Assembly: GCA_040223615.1 (NCBI GenBank)
Contig: JAVKFY010000051.1
Location: 1 to 64,000, forward strand
Direction: 5' to 3'
Source of the DNA: JAVKFY01 sp040223615
GTDB taxonomy: Bacteria; Pseudomonadota; Alphaproteobacteria; GCA-2731375
DNA length: 64,000 nt
Shown piece by piece: positions 9,148 through 18,208 of the stretch. Each line of letters begins with the position of its first letter. The first letter of the stretch is position 1. The position numbers and the translations under genes were made by a program. The notes below the pieces were generated by a model that had not been told where the DNA came from, ran no database searches, and saw nothing but the letters and a program-made list of their open reading frames with translations.

Positions 9148-9237
9148 GTCACCCCGGGCGACCGCAGGGAGACCCGGGGTCAACGGCCAGCCACACGCAC
9201 GGCATATGCTCGTAGATGCCGGGTCTGCGCCCGGCAT
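9148..9237. repeat. REP-like palindromic intergenic repeat, copy 1
   Basis: The element begins GTCACCCCGGGCGA (9148-9161) and continues GACCCGGGGTC (9171-9181). It ends with an 8-bp stem, ATGCCGGG (9216-9223) and CCCGGCAT (9230-9237), around a 6-base loop. The same opening recurs at 20116. Elements of this type are dispersed between genes in many alphaproteobacteria. Here it separates the two subunit genes of a CoA-transferase and may shape the mRNA between them. Confidence 0.65.
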
Positions 9238-9254
9238 GACGTCGATAAGTACGC

Positions 9255-10088
9255 TCATTCGGCGGCCGCCGCGCGTTCCATGACGAAGCGCTCAACATAC
9301 TCGACGAAGCCTTCCGGGCTGCCGGCCATCTTGGCGTAGAGCGCGAGGTGGTCGTTGTCCGGGCCGTAGCTGCCGCCCAGCGCCAGCGGCCAGGCGCCTT
9401 GCCTGGCTTCGGCGACGGCCTCGATGTAGATCGACGGGATCGTCGCCGGCCGCCGCAGCCGGTCGGCCAGCAGGTTGTCGTCGACGATCTCCTCCACCGT
9501 CACCAGGCAGCGCATCGCCGCGTGCGCCAGGGTGAAGCAATCGCGCTCGGCACCGACATAGACGTTGCCGTCGCGGTCGGCCATGGCGGCGTGGAACACC
9601 GCGATATCGGGCCGGATCGCCGGCACGATGACCAACGGATCGCCCGGCTGCAGCGGGTTGTCGATGACCCTGTACTCGTCGGCCCGGTGCGCCACGAGGT
9701 CGGAGCCGATCAGTCCCCGGATCGGCACGAAGGGCTGGCCCTTCACCCCGGCCTGCATGCCGGCGTAGATCGCCGGGCACGTGGAATCCTTCAGCTTGAT
9801 CGCTCCGGTCTTCACCGCGCGGATGAAGCACGGCGCCAGGCCATGCTCGGAGAGCGTGACCGCGGCGGTCTCCACCGTGTCGACGCAGCCGGCGCCGATC
9901 AATATGTCGGACTGGATGCCCGATTGCGGCAGCGCCACGACGTGCAGGTTCTTGACGCCGCGCCGCACCAGCGCACGGGTCAGCGCCATGGCAACGCCGG
10001 TGGTGTCCTTCGGGACGCCGAGCCGCGTGCCGTCCGGCACCAGCGCCGCCAGCGCCTCGACATCGGCCACGATTCCGGTTCCACTCAT
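9255..10088 (-). CDS. CoA-transferase family I, alpha subunit
   Basis: The 277-residue protein is the alpha-subunit partner of the gene at 8387-9133. The alpha-subunit hallmarks visible are VVALPQSGIQSDILIGAGCVDTVET, the CPAIYAGMQAGVKGQPFVPIRG segment and VIVPAIRPDIAVFHAAMADRDGNVY. It is the first gene of the minus-strand operon that continues through the beta subunit, the family III CoA-transferase and the NDUFA9-like gene. It diverges from the MFS gene at 10196, so the 107-bp gap between them probably holds both promoters. Confidence 0.85.
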   Translation of the reverse strand: MSGTGIVADVEALAALVPDGTRLGVPKDTTGVAMALTRALVRRGVKNLHVVALPQSGIQSDILIGAGCVDTVETAAVTLSEHGLAPCFIRAVKTGAIKLKDSTCPAIYAGMQAGVKGQPFVPIRGLIGSDLVAHRADEYRVIDNPLQPGDPLVIVPAIRPDIAVFHAAMADRDGNVYVGAERDCFTLAHAAMRCLVTVEEIVDDNLLADRLRRPATIPSIYIEAVAEARQGAWPLALGGSYGPDNDHLALYAKMAGSPEGFVEYVERFVMERAAAAE

Positions 10089-10195
10089 CGCTTGCTCCCG
10101 CCTGTGCTCCCGCTCTCATAGCATGCCGGCCGGGCGCCACGAAACCGGCCGCGCGGCATGCTCGCGTTGCGTAAGACACAAACGAGGGAAACGCA

Positions 10196-11377
10196 GTGCC
10201 GCTGCGCTGGATCATGCTGCTGGTGCTGTTCCTGGTCCGCCTGGCGATGGGCTATCAGTTCCAGTCCGTCGCCTCGACTGCCAGCCAGCTCATCGACCGG
10301 TTCGGCTTCTCCTATGCCGAGGTCGGCACCCTGATCGGCCTGTTCCTGCTTCCTGGTATCGTCTTCGCCATCCCCAGCGGCCTGCTGACCCGGGCGATGG
10401 CGGACAAGAGCCTGCTGCTGGTCGGCGCGGTGGCGATGATCATCGGCGGGCTGATGATGGGTTTCGCGGACAGTCCGGGCATGCTGTATGCCGGCCGCGC
10501 GGTGACCGGGGTCGGCGGCACCATCTTCAACGTCGTGCTGACCAAGATGATCACCGACTGGTTCATCGGCAAGGAGATCGTGACCGCGCTGGCGGTGATG
10601 CTGACGTCGTGGCCCATCGGCATCGCGCTGGGGCTGCTGAGCCAGGGCTGGCTCGCCGACACCTACGGCTGGGAAGCGGGCATGCACGCCACCGTCGCGG
10701 TCGCCGCGCTGGCTTTCGGTCTCACCGCCCTGGTCTATCGCGAGGCGCCGAATGCCGGCGACGGCAACGCGGGCAAGCTGCGCATCGCCCTGCCCCGGCG
10801 CCAGTTCGTGCACATGTCCGTCGCCGGCATCGGCTGGACCTGCTTCAACGCCAGCCTGATCGCCTGCGTCAGCTTCGCGCCCGATGTGCTGGTCGCCAAC
10901 GGCTACACGGCGGAGGGGGCACGCGCCTCGACCAGCCTGTTGATGTGGGTGACGCTGTTCTCGCTGCCGTTCGGCGGCCGGGTGCTGGAGGTGGTCGGCT
11001 ACGTCACCCCGGCGATGCTGGTCGGCTTCGCGGTCAGCGGCCTGGCGACCCTGGCGATCACCACCGGCATCGCGCCGGAGGCGGCGCTGATCACCGTCGG
11101 CATCTTCCTCGGACTGCCGGCCGGCGCCCTGATGTCGCTGTCGGCCGAGGCGGTCAGCCCCGACAATCGCGGGCCCGGCCTCGGCATCTTCTTCACCATC
11201 TACTATGCCGGCATGACCGTATTCCCGGCGATCGCCGGCTGGGCCCGCGACCTCACCGGCGACGTCGGCGCGCCGCTTTATCTCGCCGCCGGCTTGATGG
11301 TGGTGACGATGGCCGCGATTCTGCTGTTCCGCTTGCTGCAACGGACCTGGCCGATCGAGGCCGCCGCCTCAGCCTGA
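10196..11377 (+). CDS. MFS transporter
   Basis: The 393-residue integral membrane protein has about twelve hydrophobic helices. The first begins right after the start (LRWIMLLVLFLVRLAMGYQFQSVAS), as is usual in the nitrate/nitrite- and CynX-like side of the major facilitator superfamily. I choose GTG 10196 because GAGGGA lies 7 bases upstream and no ATG precedes the first helix. It is divergent from the CoA-transferase operon, which suggests import of the acid that operon activates; that link is inference. Confidence 0.85.
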   Translation: MPLRWIMLLVLFLVRLAMGYQFQSVASTASQLIDRFGFSYAEVGTLIGLFLLPGIVFAIPSGLLTRAMADKSLLLVGAVAMIIGGLMMGFADSPGMLYAGRAVTGVGGTIFNVVLTKMITDWFIGKEIVTALAVMLTSWPIGIALGLLSQGWLADTYGWEAGMHATVAVAALAFGLTALVYREAPNAGDGNAGKLRIALPRRQFVHMSVAGIGWTCFNASLIACVSFAPDVLVANGYTAEGARASTSLLMWVTLFSLPFGGRVLEVVGYVTPAMLVGFAVSGLATLAITTGIAPEAALITVGIFLGLPAGALMSLSAEAVSPDNRGPGLGIFFTIYYAGMTVFPAIAGWARDLTGDVGAPLYLAAGLMVVTMAAILLFRLLQRTWPIEAAASA

Positions 11378-12010
11378 CGCAAGCCGCTGCAGTTCCTCGG
11401 CCAGCGCCCTGACCTCGTCGGCCGCGGTCCCCGACGTTGCGGTTTCCAGCACCGTGGCGCCGCGCCCGAAGCTCTCCGCGAAGGCGACCCGGTTGCCGAG
11501 CCGGGCCTTGGCCAGCGGCGCGTCGAACTCGGCCAGCGCCGCCTCGATCTCGCCGGTCAGCCGCGCCCGCGCCGGCACCCGGTTCAGCACCATGACCGCG
11601 CCGATACGCTCCGCCGTCGCCAGCTCCAGGGTCGCTTGGGTGGCCCACAGGTCGGACGGCGTCGGCTGCACCGGCACCACCACCAGCCCGGCATTCTCCA
11701 TCGCCGAGCGGGCCTCGCGGTCGGCGTGCGGCGCGGTGTCGACAACGACCAGGTCATGGTCGCGGGCCAGGGCCTTGGCCTCGCGCCGGGCACCCCAGCC
11801 GCTGGCAGTGCGAAAGGCCAGGTCGATGCCGTCCTCGCCGAGCCGCGCCTCGCGGCGCTCGAACCACTCGCCTAGGCTGCCCTGCGGATCGACATCGAGC
11901 AGCGCGACGCGGCGGCGCGCCTGGGTCCAGGCGACGGCCAGGTGCGCGGCCAGCGTGGTCTTGCCCGAACCGCCCTTCTGTTGCGCGATGGTGATGACGC
12001 GACCGGCCAT
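11369..12010 (-). CDS. ParA/MinD-like P-loop ATPase
   Basis: From ATG 12010 the protein has 213 residues. It begins with the deviant Walker A motif QQKGGSGKTT (signature K12, catalytic K17), then DVDPQGS and VVVDTAPH. This is a ParA-type ATPase that dimerizes on ATP and positions cargo on the nucleoid or membrane. No parB or parS lies nearby, so it is an orphan of the kind used for protein or vesicle positioning. GAGGG precedes ATG 12010; the longer frame to 12070 lacks homology and is not used. Its 3' end overlaps the 3' end of the convergent MFS gene by 9 bases. Confidence 0.85.
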   Translation of the reverse strand: MAGRVITIAQQKGGSGKTTLAAHLAVAWTQARRRVALLDVDPQGSLGEWFERREARLGEDGIDLAFRTASGWGARREAKALARDHDLVVVDTAPHADREARSAMENAGLVVVPVQPTPSDLWATQATLELATAERIGAVMVLNRVPARARLTGEIEAALAEFDAPLAKARLGNRVAFAESFGRGATVLETATSGTAADEVRALAEELQRLASG

Positions 12011-12079
12011 ACGACTGCCCTCGTTGCCGTGCTTGTTGTCCGTCCCGCTCACGCAGGCCGGTGCAGGCACGAACAGAGC

Positions 12080-13321
12080 CTAGCTGCGCGCGATGCGGCG
12101 CACCACGAAGAACGGCAGGCTGCCGGCGGAAACCGCGATCATGCCGAAGATCATGCCGACGAGATAACCGCCGGTGAGGTCGTGCCAGAGGCCGCCAAAG
12201 GCGCTGCCGATGCCGCCGCCCATGCCCATGCCGATGGTGATGAAGCCGTAGATCCGGCCCATGTAGGGGCCGCGGAAGATGCCGGCGGCGATGGTCGAGA
12301 TCGCCGGACCGCGGCTGCCAAAGCTGATTCCGAAGAAACCGATGAAGCCGGCCAGCCAGAGCAGGTTCGGACCGTCGTGGAGTTGCGTCAGGCTGGCGAT
12401 GCCGATCACGGTGAAGGCGTAGCTGACCAGCACCATGCGGCGACGGCCGAAGCGGTCGGCCAGCATCCCGAAGACCACCATCCCGATCGGCGCCAGCAGG
12501 CCGATCAGACCGAAGGCGCTGGCCGCCGCCTGCGGCGTGTAGCCGATCTCGATCAGGAAGGCCGGGGTCTGCAGGATCACCGTGTACATGCCGATGCCGG
12601 TGAAGCAGAAGGTCCAGTTCAGGCCCCAGAAGGCCCCCATGCGCAGCGCCTGCGCCAGGGTCACGCCGGTGCCGGGTTCGCCGGTGACGGTCGGGCTGGC
12701 GCGGTTGCCGAACTCCGGCGCGCCATCGGCCGCCCGCACCCAGGCCAACGCCAGCGGAATCGGCAGCAGCGCCAGCACCCCGATCGACAGCACCACATAG
12801 GACTGGCGCCAGCCATAGGCATCGATCAGCGCCTGTGCCGTCGGTGCCATCACCAGCAGGCCGAGCCCACCCGAGGCATAGGCCAGTGCCAGCGCGGTGT
12901 TCAGGCGCTTGCTGAACCAGCGGCTCAGCAACGTCGCCAACGGCACCGGCCCGACACAGGCCAGCCCGAGCCCGAACAGCACCCCGGCGCTGATGTAGAA
13001 ATGCCAGAGCGTCTGGCCCTGGCTGGCGATGTAGGCGGCGCCGGACAGCAGCGCGATGCCGCCGAGGTAGAGCCGCGCCGGTCCGAACCGATCGAACAGA
13101 AAACCGCTCAGCGGACCGACGAAGCCGACCACCATGAAGGCCAGCGAGTAGACCCCCGACGCCTCGGTCCGCGCCCAGCCGAACTCGGTCTCCAGCGGCA
13201 GCATGAACACCGGATAGGCGTCGATCACCCCGCGGCCGACAAGGTTGGCCACGAAACACAGCACCAGGATCAGGATCGCCGCCGCGGCAGGGTGCCGCAC
13301 GGCCCACGGTGGGATCGCCAT
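12080..13321 (-). CDS. MFS transporter, oxalate/formate- or monocarboxylate-type
   Basis: The 413-residue protein has about twelve hydrophobic helices. It carries the pattern common to monocarboxylate and oxalate:formate antiporter relatives: an N-terminal loop GRGVIDAYPVFMLPLETEFGW, a large central loop, then a second half with MLADRFGRRRMVLVSYA. It probably imports a carboxylate. It is upstream of and on the same strand as the ParA-like gene, and divergent from the AtuA gene whose ATG is 46 bp away, so it may supply substrate to that pathway. Confidence 0.85.
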   Translation of the reverse strand: MAIPPWAVRHPAAAAILILVLCFVANLVGRGVIDAYPVFMLPLETEFGWARTEASGVYSLAFMVVGFVGPLSGFLFDRFGPARLYLGGIALLSGAAYIASQGQTLWHFYISAGVLFGLGLACVGPVPLATLLSRWFSKRLNTALALAYASGGLGLLVMAPTAQALIDAYGWRQSYVVLSIGVLALLPIPLALAWVRAADGAPEFGNRASPTVTGEPGTGVTLAQALRMGAFWGLNWTFCFTGIGMYTVILQTPAFLIEIGYTPQAAASAFGLIGLLAPIGMVVFGMLADRFGRRRMVLVSYAFTVIGIASLTQLHDGPNLLWLAGFIGFFGISFGSRGPAISTIAAGIFRGPYMGRIYGFITIGMGMGGGIGSAFGGLWHDLTGGYLVGMIFGMIAVSAGSLPFFVVRRIARS

Positions 13322-13367
13322 CGTCTCGACGCTAGCCCACGCGAGCGGGCCGGGCTAGCTTGACGCC

Positions 13368-14708
13368 ATGACGCATCGCATCGGCACCGGCGCCGGCTTC
13401 TCCGCCGACCGCCTCGACCCAGCCCTGCAACTGCTCAAGCACGGCGAGCTCGACACCATGGTGTTTGAGTGCGTCGGCGAGCGCACGCTGGCCTTCGGGC
13501 ACCGCGACCGCCAGGCCAACCCGGCGCGCGGCTACAACCCGCTGCTGGAGCGCCGGCTGCGCGCGGTGCTGCCGCTGGCGCGTGAGCATGGCACCCGGCT
13601 GGTCACCAACATGGGCGTCGCCAACCCGCGCGCCGCCGCCGAGGCCACGGCGAGGCTCGCGCGCGAGCTTGGCCTCAAGGGGCTGCGCATCGCCGCCGTG
13701 CTGGGCGACGAGGTCAGCGACCTGATCGGTCCGGACACCGCCCTGCCCGAGCCCGGTTGCACCGTCGCCGAGATCGGCCGGCCGTACCTGGCCGCCAATG
13801 CCTATCTCGGTGCCGACGCGATCCTTCCCGCGCTTCAAGCCGGCGCCGACGTGGTGATCACCGGCCGGGTCGCCGACCCGTCGCTGTTCCTGGCCCCGCT
13901 GGCGCACGCGCACGGCTGGGACCTGGGCGACTGGGACCGCATGGCCGCCGGCACCGTGGTCGGCCACCTGCTGGAATGCGCCGCCCAGGTCACTGGCGGC
14001 TACTTCGCCGACCCCGGCGTGAAGGACGTGCCGAACCTGGCCTATGTCGGCTTCCCGCTGGCCGAGGTGGAGGCCGATGGCTCGGCGGTGGTGACCAAGC
14101 TGGCGGCGGCCGGCGGCCGGGTCGACCTGATGACGGTGAAGGAGCAACTGCTGTACGAGGTCCATGATCCCGCCGCCTACGTCACGCCGGATGTGATCGC
14201 AGACTTCACCACGGTACGGCCCGACGATCAGGGCGCGGACCGGGTCCGGCTCGGCGGCGTCCAGGGCCGCGCCCGGCCGGACCAGCTCAAGGTGACGGTC
14301 GCCTTCGACGGCGGCCTGCTGGCCGAGGCGGAAATCTCCTATGCCGGAATCGGCGCCGTCGACCGCGCCAGGCTGGCGGGCGAGATCATCGCGGAGCGGA
14401 TGGCGCACCTGCATGGTCACAATGGCGAGCTGCGCTGCGACCTGATCGGCGTCTCGGCGCTGCACGGTACCGCGCAGGTGCCCTACCCCGCGACCGCGCA
14501 GGACGTCCGCCTGCGCTGCGCCTTGCGCGCCGACAGCCGCGAGCAGGCCGAGCTGCTGCTGTGGGAAGTCGAAGCCATGCTGTGTTGCGGGCCGGCCGGC
14601 GGTGGCGGCTATCGCGGCCAGATCACCGCCTCGGTGATCACCGAGAGCGCCTTCGTCGACCGCGAGCGGGTCCGCCCGAGCTTCGAGATGATCGAGGTCT
14701 GCCGATGA
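13368..14708 (+). CDS. AtuA family protein (acyclic terpene utilization, DUF1446)
   Basis: The 446-residue protein matches the AtuA/DUF1446 family (GTGAGFSADRLDPALQLL, LVTNMGVANPRAAAE, VITGRVADPSLFLAPLAH). In Pseudomonas the family belongs to the citronellol/geraniol degradation cluster, but no reaction has been firmly assigned to it. Many alphaproteobacteria carry it next to transporters and CoA-transferases, as here. Its TGA overlaps the ATG of the small AtuA-associated gene (ATGA), so the two are translationally coupled. I infer a role in breaking down a branched or terpenoid-like acid, with low certainty. Confidence 0.85.
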   Translation: MTHRIGTGAGFSADRLDPALQLLKHGELDTMVFECVGERTLAFGHRDRQANPARGYNPLLERRLRAVLPLAREHGTRLVTNMGVANPRAAAEATARLARELGLKGLRIAAVLGDEVSDLIGPDTALPEPGCTVAEIGRPYLAANAYLGADAILPALQAGADVVITGRVADPSLFLAPLAHAHGWDLGDWDRMAAGTVVGHLLECAAQVTGGYFADPGVKDVPNLAYVGFPLAEVEADGSAVVTKLAAAGGRVDLMTVKEQLLYEVHDPAAYVTPDVIADFTTVRPDDQGADRVRLGGVQGRARPDQLKVTVAFDGGLLAEAEISYAGIGAVDRARLAGEIIAERMAHLHGHNGELRCDLIGVSALHGTAQVPYPATAQDVRLRCALRADSREQAELLLWEVEAMLCCGPAGGGGYRGQITASVITESAFVDRERVRPSFEMIEVCR

Positions 14709-15022
14709 AACGGCCGCTCCGCGACATCGCGCATGCCCGTGCCGGCGACAAGGGCAACCGCTCCTCGGTCTCGGTGTGGGCCTATCAGCCCGAGCACTAT
14801 GATCTGATCCGCGACCAGCTCACCCCGGAACGCCTGCGGGCCGCGTTCGGCGACCTGCTGCGCGGCCCGATCCAGCGTTACGAGCTGCCGGCGCTGGGCG
14901 GGCTCAACTTCGTGATGGACACCGCGCTGGAGGGCGGCGTGAACCGCTCTCTCAATCTCGACGCCCATGGAAAATCATGGAGTTCCATGATCTTATCGCT
15001 GGAGGTTAATCTTCCGGATTAG
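14705..15022 (+). CDS. AtuA-associated small protein (ferredoxin-like fold family)
   Basis: From ATG 14705 the product has 105 residues, with the conserved opening LRDIAHARAGDKGNRSSVSV and a central GGLNFVMDTALEGGVNRSL. This domain is found either fused to the C-terminus of AtuA or, as here, as a separate gene with an ATGA overlap. It probably forms a complex with AtuA. Its stop overlaps the stop of the convergent dctM gene by a few bases. Confidence 0.8.
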   Translation: MKRPLRDIAHARAGDKGNRSSVSVWAYQPEHYDLIRDQLTPERLRAAFGDLLRGPIQRYELPALGGLNFVMDTALEGGVNRSLNLDAHGKSWSSMILSLEVNLPD

Positions 15023-16323
15023 AAGTTCATCATCGTGTTGGGCAGGAACAGCACGATGTCGGGAATCGCGATCAGCAGCGCCACGGTCGCGATGTCCGCC
15101 AGGAAGAATGGCCATATGCCGCGGAACACGTCTTCCAGAGGTATATCCGGTCTGACGCCGTTGACGACGAAGCAGTTCAGGCCGATCGGCGGCGTGATCA
15201 GGCAGATCTCGACCATCTTCACCACGATGATGCCGAACCAGATCGGGTCGTAGCCGAGCGCGACGACCGCCGGGAACACCACCGGCAGGGTCAGCAGCAG
15301 CATGCCGATGGCGTCCATGAACATGCCGAGGATCGCGTAGCCGACCAGGATCATGATGATGATCGCCAGCGGCGGCAGCGGCAGGTCGGTGATCCAGTCG
15401 GCGAACGCCTCCGGCAGCCGGGCGAAGCCGAGGAAGCGCACGAAGATCAGGATGCCCCAGATGATCGAGAAGATCATCACCGTGAGCTTGGCTGTCTCCA
15501 GCAGCGCCTCCTTCAGGCTCTGCCACTTCATGCCCTTGATCATTGCCATCACGAACACGATGAAGGCGCCGAGCGCGCCGGCCTCGGTCGGCGTCGCCCA
15601 GCCGAAATACATCGACCCGAAGATGATCGCGATGACGAGCAGGACCGGGGACGTACCGGGCACCGTGCGCATCCGCACGCCCCAGGAAACACGTGGCGCG
15701 GCCGGCCCCAGCTTCGGGTTGAACTTGGCCATGCCGATGATCATCAGCGCGTAGATTATCGCGGAGAACACGCCTGGCACGAAGCCGGCGAGCAGCAGCC
15801 GGCCGACCGACTCCTCCACGATGATGGCGTAGATCACCAGGATCGCGCTTGGCGGGATCAGCGAGGCGAGCGTGCCGCCGGCGGCGACGACACCGGCCGC
15901 CATGCGCTTTTGATAGCCAGCCTCCAGCATTTCCGGGATCGCGATGCGCGAGAACACGGCGGCGGTCGAGGTGCTGGCACCCGAAACGGCGGCAAAGCCG
16001 GCGGTGGCAAACACGGTCGCGACCGCGAGGCCGCCAGGCACCCAGCCGATCCAGGCCCGAGCCGCCTCGAACACCGCCTTGGTGATGCCGGCATGGAAGG
16101 CCAGGAAGCCGATCAGGATGAACATCGGCAGGACGGAGAGCGCATACTCCACCGACTTGGAGTGCGGCACGGTGCCCGCCATACCGACGCCGGCATCCCA
16201 GCCCAGGATCGCCACCAGGCCCACTGTGCCGACTGTGGCGGCAGCGATGAAAACGCGCACGCCTAGGAACACCAGGAACACCATCGCGCCGGCGCCGATC
16301 AGACCAATTTCTAACGGTTCCAT
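15019..16323 (-). CDS. dctM: TRAP transporter large permease DctM
   Basis: The 434-residue protein is strongly hydrophobic, with about twelve to thirteen helices. It shows the DctM signatures GASTSTAAVFSRIAIPEML, VVAAGGTLASLIPPSAILVIYA and LITPPIGLNCFVV. It forms the sodium-driven channel of a TRAP uptake system together with DctQ and DctP encoded directly upstream (3-bp gap to dctQ). Substrates of this class are carboxylates, including 2-oxoacids and dicarboxylates. The adjacent AtuA, aldolase and dioxygenase genes suggest an organic acid. Confidence 0.95.
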   Translation of the reverse strand: MEPLEIGLIGAGAMVFLVFLGVRVFIAAATVGTVGLVAILGWDAGVGMAGTVPHSKSVEYALSVLPMFILIGFLAFHAGITKAVFEAARAWIGWVPGGLAVATVFATAGFAAVSGASTSTAAVFSRIAIPEMLEAGYQKRMAAGVVAAGGTLASLIPPSAILVIYAIIVEESVGRLLLAGFVPGVFSAIIYALMIIGMAKFNPKLGPAAPRVSWGVRMRTVPGTSPVLLVIAIIFGSMYFGWATPTEAGALGAFIVFVMAMIKGMKWQSLKEALLETAKLTVMIFSIIWGILIFVRFLGFARLPEAFADWITDLPLPPLAIIIMILVGYAILGMFMDAIGMLLLTLPVVFPAVVALGYDPIWFGIIVVKMVEICLITPPIGLNCFVVNGVRPDIPLEDVFRGIWPFFLADIATVALLIAIPDIVLFLPNTMMNF

Positions 16324-16326
16324 GGT

Positions 16327-16959
16327 CTAATCGTCCCGTGGCGCACGGGCTTCTTTGCCGAGTGCTTCCTCGATTTCATGCTTGGCCTGTTCCTCGACGC
16401 GGGCGATCAATGGCACCGCCACGGGCTTGGCGTCGGGTTTGAGCGCCAGCCGGCCGTAGCCGATGAGTTGAATGAGCAAGCGGAGCCAGAGCATCGCGAA
16501 GGCGATCGGCACCAGCAGTTTCGACGGCCAGACCGGATACTCAGCGTCGATCGTCGAGTCGCCATACTCGAAGGCGCGCGAGAAGTGGTCGTAGCCAGTG
16601 AAGATCAGCACCGTGACGATGAACATCGCGATAAGGATGCCCAGGCCCTCGGTCAACCACAGCGGCCGGCCGCGCAACATGCCCAGAAACAGGTCCATGC
16701 GCACATGGCCGCCCAGTTTCTGGCAGTAGGCGACACCGAGAAAGGCGAAGATCGCGATCGCCTGCTCGACCATGTCGACATAGCCGAAGATCGGAAAATT
16801 GAAGACCTTGCGGCCGACCACCTGCACCACGCCCAGCAGCATCAGCAGGAAGACAGCCAGCGCCGCGAGCATGTTGAACGCGGTTTCGATCTTGAATAAC
16901 AGGCTGTCGGCGCGCGAAAGGTTCGGCGCGGCCTCGGCCTCGTCCTGGCTCGTACTCAT
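16327..16959 (-). CDS. dctQ: TRAP transporter small permease DctQ
   Basis: The 210-residue protein has four main hydrophobic helices and DctQ features: LGVVQVVGRKVFNFPIFGYVD near the first helices, FAFLGVAYCQKLGGHVRMD, and SKLLVPIAFAMLWLRLLIQ near the end. It links the binding protein to DctM. The charged C-terminal tail of roughly 35 residues is longer than in minimal DctQ proteins. It lies between dctP and dctM in the usual P-Q-M order. Confidence 0.9.
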   Translation of the reverse strand: MSTSQDEAEAAPNLSRADSLLFKIETAFNMLAALAVFLLMLLGVVQVVGRKVFNFPIFGYVDMVEQAIAIFAFLGVAYCQKLGGHVRMDLFLGMLRGRPLWLTEGLGILIAMFIVTVLIFTGYDHFSRAFEYGDSTIDAEYPVWPSKLLVPIAFAMLWLRLLIQLIGYGRLALKPDAKPVAVPLIARVEEQAKHEIEEALGKEARAPRDD

Positions 16960-17011
16960 GTCTTCAAACCGGTGCCGCCGGGCCGAACTCCGGCCCGGCG
17001 GCGGGTTCCTG

Positions 17012-18046
17012 CTACATCATCGCTTTCTTGGCTTCGGCGAAGATGAAGTCCAGCAGTTCCTGGGCCGGAATCTTGTCCTGGTTGTCCGCGACCCACTTGT
17101 CCCACACCGGCTTGCCGGCGACCTTCTGGAACTTCGCCAGCTCCTCATCGGAATAGTTGATCGCCTTCAGCCTGGCGTTCAGGACCGGGAAGTTCTTGTC
17201 GTCGGCCGCCTTGTAGGCTGCCTTCATGGCCTCGTAGCCGGCCGGCTTGGACTCCTCGAGCAGCGCCTGATACTGCGGCGGCAGGCCTTCCCAAGCATCC
17301 TTGTTGATCACCATCGGGCACTCGGAGGTGCCGGGCTTCAGATTGGCGGTGTACCAGGTGGTCACTTCATGGATCTTGTAGGCGAAGTGCGCGTAGGTGA
17401 ACGGGAAGGCCACCGCGTCGACGGTGCCGCGGTCGATCACCGTGTAGGTCTCCGGCGCCGGCACGGTCATGCGGGTCGCGCCCAGCACCACCATGGCCTC
17501 ACCGAGGCCGCCGCCAGCGCGCACGCGCTTGCCCTGCCAGTCCTCGATGGTCAGCGGCGGCTCGCCGCGACCGAGCAGCTCATACTGCGGCAACAGCGAG
17601 CTCATATATGGCACCGCGTTCCAGCGCGCCATGTCCGCGATAACCGCCGGGTGCTTGTAGAACTTCTCGGCGACCTTCTGGTGCACGTCGGCATTGGCCA
17701 GCGGCAGGAACGGCAGCGACCAGACCATGAAGGTCGGATTCTTGCCGGGATGATAGAAATTGCAGAAGGCGGCGATCTGGAACGCGCCCAGCTTGATGCC
17801 GTCCAGGTTCTCGCGCGGCTTCGACAGACCGCCGTAGCTGATCGACAGCTTGAAGTTGCCGCCGGTTTTTTCCTCGACGATCTTCGAGATCGTCTCGATA
17901 CCCGCCGTGAAGGCGCGCGGGTTGCCCCACAGCGACACGTTCCAGTCGAGTTTCGGGCCTTCGACCTCGGCGGCGGACGCGGTCGAGGCGAGCCCCATCG
18001 CCATGGCCGAGCCGAGCGCGGCGGCAATGAATTTGTGCAGCTTCAT
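17012..18046 (-). CDS. dctP: TRAP transporter solute-binding protein DctP
   Basis: The 344-residue periplasmic protein has a clear signal peptide (MKLHKFIAAALGSAMAMG followed by ASTASA). The family pattern follows: VEEKTGGNFKLSISYGG, GAFQIAAF, and the substrate-arginine region GKRVRAGGGLGEAM. The fold binds carboxylates through that conserved arginine. It is the first gene of the dctPQM operon. The 162-bp gap to the divergent aldolase gene is where its promoter should be. Confidence 0.92.
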   Translation of the reverse strand: MKLHKFIAAALGSAMAMGLASTASAAEVEGPKLDWNVSLWGNPRAFTAGIETISKIVEEKTGGNFKLSISYGGLSKPRENLDGIKLGAFQIAAFCNFYHPGKNPTFMVWSLPFLPLANADVHQKVAEKFYKHPAVIADMARWNAVPYMSSLLPQYELLGRGEPPLTIEDWQGKRVRAGGGLGEAMVVLGATRMTVPAPETYTVIDRGTVDAVAFPFTYAHFAYKIHEVTTWYTANLKPGTSECPMVINKDAWEGLPPQYQALLEESKPAGYEAMKAAYKAADDKNFPVLNARLKAINYSDEELAKFQKVAGKPVWDKWVADNQDKIPAQELLDFIFAEAKKAMM

Positions 18047-18208
18047 AGGTCAGCCTCCCAGTACTGATTGATTTGTTGGCGCCACCTTGGAGCAGCGCGA
18101 AGTGGCACGCAAGATAGCCGTGTGCCGCCGCGGCTTCAATGACATCCGGTATTGGCCAGGGCGGCCGGTCGCGGGCTAAGCTTTGCCAGCGAAACAGAGG
18201 AGACCGCG